A stretch of 32,237 nucleotides of DNA from Candidatus Sedimenticola endophacoides. GTDB taxonomy: Bacteria; Pseudomonadota; Gammaproteobacteria; Chromatiales; Chromatiaceae. The stretch is from positions 1 through 32,237 of the forward strand of contig PQCP01000082.1 of assembly GCA_003062205.1 (NCBI GenBank), given 5' to 3'. This document shows positions 1 through 6,225 of this stretch, one piece after another (the first letter of the stretch is position 1; every line of letters begins with the position of its first letter). Position numbers and translations under genes: made by a program. The notes beneath the pieces were generated by a model. The model did not search any database and was not told where the DNA came from. It saw only the letters and a program-made list of their open reading frames with translations.

Positions 1-123
1 CTACAACCCCGAAAAAATGATCGTCGCCCCGCTAACAGTTACCGGCCTGCCTAGTTCTCGGCTAATACCCTAGTCTGGTTGTACGGTATTTGTGGTCACC
101 TAATGGTTTATGAAACATTCGGG
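1..123 (-). repeat. Repeat A, copy 1, inverted, runs off the left end
   Basis: Reverse complement of the sequence that also ends the window at 32111-32237. Read on the minus strand it begins CCCGAATGTTTCATAAACC at 123 and is still inside the repeat at base 1. The four bases before its first base are TTAG. It supplies the stop codon and last residues of the glycosyltransferase at 108-1073. The terminal sequence resembles the ends of IS1380-type insertion sequences from memory, but no transposase is present and this family call is weak. Confidence 0.85.
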
Positions 124-1073
124 CTAACACCTTCCAGCAATTGTTGCTGATCATCTATAGGAAACAAGAGACCGTCGACTCCATCCTCGATTAGCCAGGA
201 AGGGCCATCTGTCATCGATGCAATGATGGGAACGCCTGCACTGAAAGCTTCGTGAACGACATTTCCATTGGCTTCTCTTCTGGATGGGAATGCTACTATA
301 TCTGCTTGGGCCATGAGAGAAGAGGTGTCTCGGGACCAACCAAGAAAATGTACTCTGTCTTTGACGTTAAGTTCCGAAGCGAGAGTTTCAAGTTCGGACC
401 GAAGTTGGCCCTCTCCTGCTATCAACAGGTTGCATTGCGGTAAATTCGGCATGCATCTGATTATCAGGTCTATCCCTTTTACAGGGTGCAATCTTCCCAG
501 GACCAAGAGATTGTATCTGCCTTTTTTTGGCTCCTCGATGCAAGACCTCGGGCTGGAAGCTTGGGAGAGTTCATGGGTATACCCGAAACTCGGAATCAGG
601 TGGATTTTTTCGCCCGGGAATCCCTGGTCTTCGATGTAGCTGCATATTTTCGGAGTAATGCCGATCAAATGGTCGCACGTTGCGAAGTGCTTGAAGTCAT
701 AGTAGTTCCCCAATCTCGCAACATTTTTCCAAGGCCCTCGTAATAGTAATTTCCCACCGCTTCCCATCCAGCCGAAATTCACGTCAGGCTTCCATCGCTT
801 CAAGTGGGAATAGACAAGTAATTTCTGGGCACCCTTCATCGGGAACCTGGTTGGAACCTGGGATACTTCGCAGCCTGCAGCACTGAGATGCTCATATCGT
901 GCTTGGTGTCGTCCGATAATTATGCGTTGTTGGATACCAAGTTCCTGCATGGCAATACAGAACTTTTCAAAAAAAGTCTCTGCCCCACCTTCATCTTTCG
1001 CAGCAATTATTTGCGTCAATCTCATTCCCGACAACTGATTTGCCAGGTTTTTTACTTCAGCGCTATATTGCAT
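108..1073 (-). pseudogene. Family GT4-like glycosyltransferase, 3' end cut by repeat A
   Basis: Probable retaining glycosyltransferase that would move a nucleotide-sugar unit onto a cell-surface glycan such as LPS or capsule. The N-terminal half has an opening KDEGGAETFF (about residues 26-35), typical of GT-B acceptor domains. The C-terminal half has the donor-site pattern NVVHEAFSAGVPIIAS followed by DGVDGLLFP (about residues 270-305). Start at 1073 is supported by GAAGG four bases upstream. The last residues, SPNVS and the stop, come from repeat A, so about 30-60 residues of the normal 350-380 are missing. Its base composition is clearly more AT-rich than the rest of the window, which suggests separate acquisition. 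It lies between two outward-facing copies of repeat A. Substrate unknown; activity of the truncated product is doubtful. Confidence 0.75.
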
Positions 1074-1126
1074 AGTACCTTCTTTCGTATTGCTTCTATG
1101 CTCTAACCGTAATCTCCATTTACTAG

Positions 1127-1256
1127 CCCGAATGTTTCATAAACCATTAGGTGACCACAAATACCGTACAACCAGACTAGGGTATTAGCCGAGAACTAGG
1201 CAGGCCGGTAACTGTTAGCGGGGCGACGATCATTTTTTCGGGGTTGTAGCGTCCAT
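1127..1256 (+). repeat. Repeat A, copy 2, 130 bp
   Basis: Runs from CCCGAATG to GTCCAT, 130 bp, same as copy 4 at 1757-1886. Preceded by CTAG. It ends exactly where the inverted copy of repeat B begins. No terminal inverted repeat is visible. An internal stem AATACC/GGTATT spans its middle. Confidence 0.85.
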
Positions 1257-1554
1257 CGCTAACCGCCATGGAGAGCGAAGCGAAGGCGGTTAGTCCCCGA
1301 TAGGCGTAGGCGCGGTTGTATGGCCGCAGTTACGACCGATAGGGAGTGACGTAGGGCATACAAATAGCGCATCCGACACGCCGTAGAGTCATTGTGGTCA
1401 TCATGACGGAGTTGCGCACGAGCAGCTTTGCTGCAATGTGCGGGACGGAGTCGTGATGAGCGCAGGACGGTCGGGGCAGTAACGGCTGTCGCGTTGGCGA
1501 GTCGATTTTGGGGACTGGGATGTCCCAAAATCTTTCACGAGGTAGCGACACTCT
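1257..1554 (-). repeat. Repeat B, copy 1, 298 bp, inverted
   Basis: Same 298 bp as at 1900-2197 and 19740-20037, here reversed. It abuts repeat A with no gap on one side and an AAA ATPase remnant on the other. In element orientation the left flank is GGCC and the right flank ATGGAC. See copy 3 for internal structure. Confidence 0.9.
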
Positions 1555-1683
1555 GGCCATGAGCTCGTCGCGTTCGGCATGGGTGAAGGCCAGGCGGGTA
1601 CGGATGCGCGAGCCCAGGGGCAGCAGGTCATCGCGGCGCAGTTTGTCGAGCAGCCGACTATCCCCGGCGAGGACGACACTTAG
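1555..1683 (-). pseudogene. Remnant of ExeA-like AAA ATPase of a mobile element
   Basis: A 43-codon open stretch reads LSVVLAGDSRLLDKLRRDD and then LLPLGSRIRTRL. This matches the sensor-1/arginine-finger region of ExeA/TnsC-like AAA ATPases that accompany DDE integrases in transposons. Both ends are cut: by repeat A at 1684 on the N-terminal side and by repeat B at 1554 on the C-terminal side. No Walker motifs remain. It cannot be functional. Its partner may have been the integrase-core transposase whose tail lies at 2198-2404, but that pairing is a guess. Confidence 0.6.
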
Positions 1684-1756
1684 CCCGAATGTTTCATAAA
1701 CCATTAGGTGACCACAAATACCGTACAACCAGACTAGGGTATTAGCCGAGAACTAG
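1684..1756 (+). repeat. Repeat A, copy 3, truncated at an internal CTAG
   Basis: First 73 bp of repeat A, preceded by TTAG. It stops at the CTAG that occurs inside the repeat, and the next full copy starts at the following base. This is the arrangement expected if one copy inserted into another at its CTAG, or if an assembler joined two copies there. Confidence 0.8.
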
Positions 1757-1886
1757 CCCGAATGTTTCATAAACCATTAGGTGACCACAAATACCGTACA
1801 ACCAGACTAGGGTATTAGCCGAGAACTAGGCAGGCCGGTAACTGTTAGCGGGGCGACGATCATTTTTTCGGGGTTGTAGCGTCCAT
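1757..1886 (+). repeat. Repeat A, copy 4, 130 bp
   Basis: Full 130-bp copy starting directly after the CTAG of truncated copy 3 and ending GTCCAT, as in copy 2. It is followed by 13 bp that appear to belong to the transposase interrupted by repeat B copy 2. Confidence 0.85.
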
Positions 1887-1899
1887 TTGGCGCGGCTCA

Positions 1900-2197
1900 A
1901 GAGTGTCGCTACCTCGTGAAAGATTTTGGGACATCCCAGTCCCCAAAATCGACTCGCCAACGCGACAGCCGTTACTGCCCCGACCGTCCTGCGCTCATCA
2001 CGACTCCGTCCCGCACATTGCAGCAAAGCTGCTCGTGCGCAACTCCGTCATGATGACCACAATGACTCTACGGCGTGTCGGATGCGCTATTTGTATGCCC
2101 TACGTCACTCCCTATCGGTCGTAACTGCGGCCATACAACCGCGCCTACGCCTATCGGGGACTAACCGCCTTCGCTTCGCTCTCCATGGCGGTTAGCG
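1900..2197 (+). repeat. Repeat B, copy 2, 298 bp, inside a transposase gene
   Basis: Same 298 bp as copies 1 and 3. Left flank GGCTCA, right flank GTGGCGGC. Removing 297 bp would join GCTCAA to GTGGCG in a frame that reads into the conserved AAYVDDYN stretch of the transposase, so the repeat probably interrupts that gene. No target duplication is seen. Confidence 0.9.
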
Positions 2198-2404
2198 GTG
2201 GCGGCTTACGTGGATGACTATAATCAGTCTCGCCTACACAGTGCTATCGGCTATATCACCCCTGCCGACAAGCTGGCAGGCAAGGCCCCTGAGATCTTGG
2301 CAAACCGGGAACAGAAGCTGGCAGAAGCACGTAACCGACGTGCAGAAAATAGGCAGTTACAATCGGTACATCTGCCCACGGGCAGCCGTGAGGTTGTCTC
2401 TTAA
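2198..2404 (+). pseudogene. C-terminal remnant of an integrase-core transposase (IS3/IS481-like)
   Basis: Sixty-eight codons containing YVDDYNQSRLHSAIGYITP. This is the final segment of the rve-type DDE catalytic domain, the region around and beyond the last catalytic glutamate, with a basic tail. The upstream part of the gene is missing: repeat B occupies 1900-2197, and only about 13 further bases (1887-1899) can be read as the same gene before repeat A. Apparent start codons here are artefacts of the truncation. Exact IS family not determined; IS3 or IS481 type is likely from the motif. Not functional. Confidence 0.75.
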
Positions 2405-2407
2405 ATG

Positions 2408-2434
2408 TGAACCGGAAAACTCCGGTTCAGGCTG
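2408..2434. repeat. Hairpin after the transposase stop
   Basis: Perfect 9-bp stem TGAACCGGA/TCCGGTTCA with an AAAC loop, four bases after the TAA. The right arm can pair again with the following GGCTGAACC. Probably a subterminal hairpin of the dead insertion sequence; it could also stop transcription, but no T-run follows. Confidence 0.5.
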
Positions 2435-2497
2435 AACCAGGACACAAAATGCCGCTTCAGCGTGCCTTGATAGTGGTTTTCCCTGGCCTCTTTTCAT

Positions 2498-2836
2498 CTA
2501 TTTTCCTGTAACCTCAACCGATATTACCCCATTTTTTGTCAATTTTCCGCACCATCCCCAGCGCTGGGGCGCCAGCTCCCGGATCAGATGTAATCTGCCC
2601 TTATGGCACTTCGGGCACTGCTGTATTGCTGGAACCTCGCAGGTACGCTCTCGCTTGCTCTGCCCCTCTATTTCCTGTTCCAGTGCAATCATGGCCATCC
2701 ACACATTGACATCCATGCATTGACAGCAATCCGTGTTTTCGCACTGGATGTTGAAGACCCAACGCGGGGAAAGCCCGCGCCGGGTTACCACTGAATGGAT
2801 ATCAACGAAAGCGGATAATCTCGGCCAGTTTCTCAT
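2498..2836 (-). CDS. Small Cys-rich hypothetical protein
   Basis: 112 residues, not recognised. The middle has a cysteine cluster (CENTDCCQC) and the C-terminal third a CPKC pair followed by KGRLHLI, which resembles one half of a zinc ribbon. A GGAGG lies two bases before the start, closer than usual. It begins 17 bp after the stop of the large VWA gene on the same strand, so it could be read from that transcript. Alternatively it is the tail of a degraded transposase, since zinc ribbons of this style close several transposase families and the neighbourhood is full of remnants. Codon use is less GC-rich than in the VWA gene. Confidence 0.35.
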   Translation of the reverse strand: MRNWPRLSAFVDIHSVVTRRGLSPRWVFNIQCENTDCCQCMDVNVWMAMIALEQEIEGQSKRERTCEVPAIQQCPKCHKGRLHLIRELAPQRWGWCGKLTKNGVISVEVTGK

Positions 2837-2853
2837 AGCCTCCAGCGGGTGCT

Positions 2854-3483
2854 TTACCTTGCCCGTTGAAAATAGAGCGCCACGCCGTCGTTGAAGCCGT
2901 TTCCGAAACCGAGCAGGTTGTTGCCGAAGGCGTAGCTGCCGGGTTCGAGTTCCAGCTTTACCACGCGGCCGATGTTGCCACCCGGCTTTCCACCCACTCC
3001 GGCGCCGGCCTGGGCCGGTCCTGCCTGCACTGCGACGCCAAAACGTTGGCCGAGGTTCTCGACAAATTTTTTCGACTGCTTGAGAATCTCCTGGTAGTTG
3101 TCCAGCTCCAGGGAGTAGGCGGAGACCGCCCAGATGGATGAGCTTATCCCGACCAGGCCGCCCACCATGTAACTGGTGGCATCCTGGTAGATGTCACCGA
3201 CGAACTTCTCCACCAGGGATCCCCGGTCGCCGGTATCGAGAACCGACACCGTCTGATAGTTTCCGGGCTCGATCTCCAGCCAGCCCCAGCGGGGCTGTCC
3301 GTCGATCAGCGCCGGTTTGCTGGGAAATAGGATAATGCGCTCGGTAAATTCGAGGCGCTGCACTAGCGATTGCGGATAGCCCCTGGCCTTGAGGTCCTCG
3401 ATGAACTGGCCTCGGTTTTCTCCGTCGATGGCGATCAGTTGCGTCTCCCGGGGGCTCTTTTCCCAGAACTCGAAGAGCCCCAT
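2854..3483 (-). CDS. C-terminal part of the giant VWA-domain protein
   Basis: Last 209 codons of the gene that begins at 8952. In-frame coding enters from the middle segment at an eight-G tract (coding strand; C run at 3486-3493) and continues GLFEFWEKSPRETQLIAIDG to a C-terminus ending ALYFQRAR. It contains a Gly/Ala-rich stretch (QAGPAQAGAGVGGKPGG) between two compact beta-rich pieces. No recognised domain. With seven Gs rather than eight the frame would be continuous from the middle segment. It may start translation separately at the ATG at 3483, but no good ribosome site precedes it; a single continuous gene is more likely. Confidence 0.6.
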   Translation of the reverse strand: MGLFEFWEKSPRETQLIAIDGENRGQFIEDLKARGYPQSLVQRLEFTERIILFPSKPALIDGQPRWGWLEIEPGNYQTVSVLDTGDRGSLVEKFVGDIYQDATSYMVGGLVGISSSIWAVSAYSLELDNYQEILKQSKKFVENLGQRFGVAVQAGPAQAGAGVGGKPGGNIGRVVKLELEPGSYAFGNNLLGFGNGFNDGVALYFQRAR

Positions 3484-6205
3484 CGCCCCCCCCACCGGGG
3501 ACCGCCTCCGCCTCAATCCGCGCCGCTGTGATGCCGCTGAGGATGTGGAAGGCGCTGGCCGCCCGCGGGTCCGCTTCCCCATGGATCTGATTGAAGGGGT
3601 GGAGCAGATCCATGGTGGTGATCAGCGGGCTGCCCGGCGTCTCCGCCCTGCGGTTGGTGGCCAGCAGCACACGCCCCCTGCCGGTGCGGCCGGTGATCAG
3701 GCCAAGGGTGTCGGAGAACTCTTTTTCGTAGGCGCTCTGGGCGGCGATGAAGCGCGCCAGGGTGTTGCGTCCGAGCCAGCGCAGGGCGGAGAGGGTATCG
3801 GGCTCGCCGCTGGCGTGGCGGCGCGCCGCCTCCCCGGCCCGTTGCAGGGCCTGAACGCTGTCGCCCCCGAGGTCGGGGAGGTTGATTCCCAGGGTGTGGA
3901 AGACCCCGGTGATATCCATGCCCTCTCCGAGCAGGCGACGCCGGTTGTGTGTCTGATAGTCGACACCGATCTCCAGCACCTCACCCACCACCTGGTACTT
4001 GCTGGAGTCGATGCCCTCGCCCTGGGGGGTCTCTATCCGCCCGGAGGGGCCGTCCAGGACCGCCCGATAGAGGATACGTCCGTTTTCCGCGGCCTTGGTG
4101 TAGCCGATATCCACCGCATCACGGCTCAGGTCAGTGAGGCTGATGGAGGTGCTGAGCAGGTTGATCTCCTCAAGGGAATCGCTGTCTCCCGCCAGGGCAT
4201 CGGCCAAGTCCGCCGCCTGCCGTTGGCGGTCCCGGCCTTTCGCCTTCACCAGCAGGCGTATATTGATATGCGCCTTCTCGGCACTCTCCTCCAGTTCACC
4301 CTGACCGGGATCATAGAGGATCAGGCCGGACAGGTCCGCGGCCTCCCGCATAAAGGGGGCCACCAGCACCTGCTCTCTTCCCTCGCCGTCCCGGTACCAC
4401 AAGGCGGGAAGCTGCTCCTTCTCCACCGCCGGCAGGCCGGCCCGTTTGGCCAGTGCCTGGCGACCCCGGTCCGTCACCTCCACCAGGATGCGCCGGGTCT
4501 CTATCCCGTTGCGGTTGAGCACTGTCTCAGCGATTCGGGCCAGGTCCGAGGCTCCGCCCCACCCCTGGGTCAACACCGCCTCGGGCGCATACCGCTGCTG
4601 CCAGGGGAGAGCCTCCATCGGCAGCCACCGGATCGCATCGAAAACCGGTTTCAACTCGGCCAGGGTTGCGATCTCCTTCATCCGCCGGCTCCCCAGTGCG
4701 GTGATCGCCGGCGCCGGTACCGGTTCGCCCCGTTCGCTGTCCGCCTCCAGAGCGACCCGCTTCGCACGCAGCCCCCCGGGCTTGCGGTACCCTTCCTGAT
4801 GGCGTTGCACGATCAGTTCGCTCACCACCTCACCCACCTGTTCCCAGAACCAGCCCCCGCCGGGATCTTCTAAGGTCAGCCGCTTCATCCGTTCCAGGCT
4901 GCCGGTGATCTCTTGCTCTCCGACCGGTTGCGAGAGCCCGGCCAGGGAGAGGGACCCCACCTCCCACTGCCCCGCTTCCGTCTCTTCGGGAATAGCGAAA
5001 AAGAGCACGCCGCGGCGCTGCGCCCCGTCGAATACGACGCTCTCCCCGTCCAGGCCGTAGGGCAGCAGGTACTCGGCGACCAGAGGTTCGAGCATACCGG
5101 GGACGATGGAGACGCCGCTGGCAGCGAAATTCCCCAGGGTCTTGGTCGGTAGCCGCGCCGCCTCGGCCCACAGGCGTTCCAGCGCCTCCTGGCGGCGCGC
5201 CGCCTCCCGGGGATCGAACTCTCTGTTTTTGAGCACGATCAGATCGCCGAGCCGGATATGTCCCGCGCCCTTTGCCGCCTCGACCACCACCTCCACACCG
5301 ACCAGGGGGCCGCCGAGGCCCGGAATCTCCTCCACCCGCCCCGCCTGCAACACCTTCACCGCCACCCCGTCACCGCTGGCGCTGAAGTTCCGCACCGGGG
5401 CCGTCTCGGGATCGGCCCCGCCCATGGGCACGGCCACCATGCCGCCTGCCACGTCCACCAACAAGCGCCCGGAGGCGCCGGCCTCGGCCAGTGCGCGGGG
5501 AATGCGGAAGACAAACCGAACCGGGTTTCGCACACCCGGCGCCAGCAGGGTGGGGCGATAGAAACCGAGGGGTATACGCCCGGTGATCTCATGGAGCGTG
5601 AAAAACCGGCTGCCCTGGGTGGTGGGGATGGCGAGCCGGAACCGCTCGACCGGTTGCAGGTCGAGCAGGGCCTGGACCCGCGAGCTGAAGAGGGCATCGA
5701 CGATGCGGAACAGGGCTCCATCCCCCGCCTCGATACGATCGATTCGCTCCACATCCCTGAACCCCTTCACCTCCAGGGAAAAGGCATCGGAGAGTCTGAC
5801 AGGCACCTCCTCCGGCAACTGTTCGATGCTCGCCCCCGCCCCTTCCAGCACCCCTGAAATAGGGATATCCAGGTGTCCGTAATTGGTGTCGTAGAGGTGC
5901 AGGGAGGCCTGCTGCATCACCTCGGACGGCACCAGGAAGACCAGGCTGCCCTCGACCTTTCGCCCCGCGTCCAGGGCCAGTTCGTTGCTGCCCGGGAGCA
6001 CCAGGGGCTCCTCCGCCAGCCAGGTCAGCTCGGAAACAGGGTATGACTGTTGGTTGTTCCAGCGCAGGAACAGATGCCGTTGCAGATCCGGGATCAGGTA
6101 GGTGGGCACCCGCTGCTCATAACGCAGGGGCTTGTCATCCCCCCCGACCCAGGCGGCGGGATGGTTCGCGCCGTCGGGGTAGATCGCCACCTTCTGGGCC
6201 GGCAA
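3194..6205 (-). CDS. Middle part of the giant VWA-domain protein, transglutaminase-like segment
   Basis: Genuine coding runs from about 6254 to the eight-G tract at 3486-3493; the stretch 3194-3486 in this frame is out-of-frame tail. The N-terminal edge is continuous with the upstream VWA frame: read one base differently at 6251-6254 it gives PEGYRYLALTLSAENRLPAQ, bridging the two. Around residues 525-580 of this frame, LTQGWGGASDLARIAETVL followed by NRNGIETRRILVEV resembles a transglutaminase-like core, but the residue expected to be the catalytic cysteine appears to be alanine. The rest is large beta-rich sequence of unknown kind. A free start at 6205 is unlikely to be real. Confidence 0.6.
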   Translation of the reverse strand: MPAQKVAIYPDGANHPAAWVGGDDKPLRYEQRVPTYLIPDLQRHLFLRWNNQQSYPVSELTWLAEEPLVLPGSNELALDAGRKVEGSLVFLVPSEVMQQASLHLYDTNYGHLDIPISGVLEGAGASIEQLPEEVPVRLSDAFSLEVKGFRDVERIDRIEAGDGALFRIVDALFSSRVQALLDLQPVERFRLAIPTTQGSRFFTLHEITGRIPLGFYRPTLLAPGVRNPVRFVFRIPRALAEAGASGRLLVDVAGGMVAVPMGGADPETAPVRNFSASGDGVAVKVLQAGRVEEIPGLGGPLVGVEVVVEAAKGAGHIRLGDLIVLKNREFDPREAARRQEALERLWAEAARLPTKTLGNFAASGVSIVPGMLEPLVAEYLLPYGLDGESVVFDGAQRRGVLFFAIPEETEAGQWEVGSLSLAGLSQPVGEQEITGSLERMKRLTLEDPGGGWFWEQVGEVVSELIVQRHQEGYRKPGGLRAKRVALEADSERGEPVPAPAITALGSRRMKEIATLAELKPVFDAIRWLPMEALPWQQRYAPEAVLTQGWGGASDLARIAETVLNRNGIETRRILVEVTDRGRQALAKRAGLPAVEKEQLPALWYRDGEGREQVLVAPFMREAADLSGLILYDPGQGELEESAEKAHINIRLLVKAKGRDRQRQAADLADALAGDSDSLEEINLLSTSISLTDLSRDAVDIGYTKAAENGRILYRAVLDGPSGRIETPQGEGIDSSKYQVVGEVLEIGVDYQTHNRRRLLGEGMDITGVFHTLGINLPDLGGDSVQALQRAGEAARRHASGEPDTLSALRWLGRNTLARFIAAQSAYEKEFSDTLGLITGRTGRGRVLLATNRRAETPGSPLITTMDLLHPFNQIHGEADPRAASAFHILSGITAARIEAEAVPGGGGDGALRVLGKEPPGDATDRHRRRKPRPVHRGPQGQGLSAIASAAPRIYRAHYPISQQTGADRRTAPLGLAGDRARKLSDGVGSRYRRPGIPGGEVRR

Positions 6206-6225
6206 CCGGTTCTCCGCGGAGAGGG

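Noticed and set aside
1926..2195. 89-codon open frame repeated three times inside repeat B
   Set aside because: It is identical in all copies only because the repeat is identical. It has no ribosome site, an unnatural composition, and much of it lies in paired hairpin arms.
1900..2197. Repeat B as an integron attC site
   Set aside because: There is no cassette array, no integrase, and the unit is much longer than attC without its conserved core ends.
3486..3493. Programmed ribosomal frameshift at the G tract
   Set aside because: No slippery heptamer with a downstream pseudoknot was recognised, and a second unrelated break in the same gene favours error or decay.
3389..4873. Long plus-strand open frame opposite the VWA gene (also 6043-7536)
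   Set aside because: High-GC shadow of the coding strand; the protein has low-complexity composition and no motif, while the minus strand encodes clear domains.
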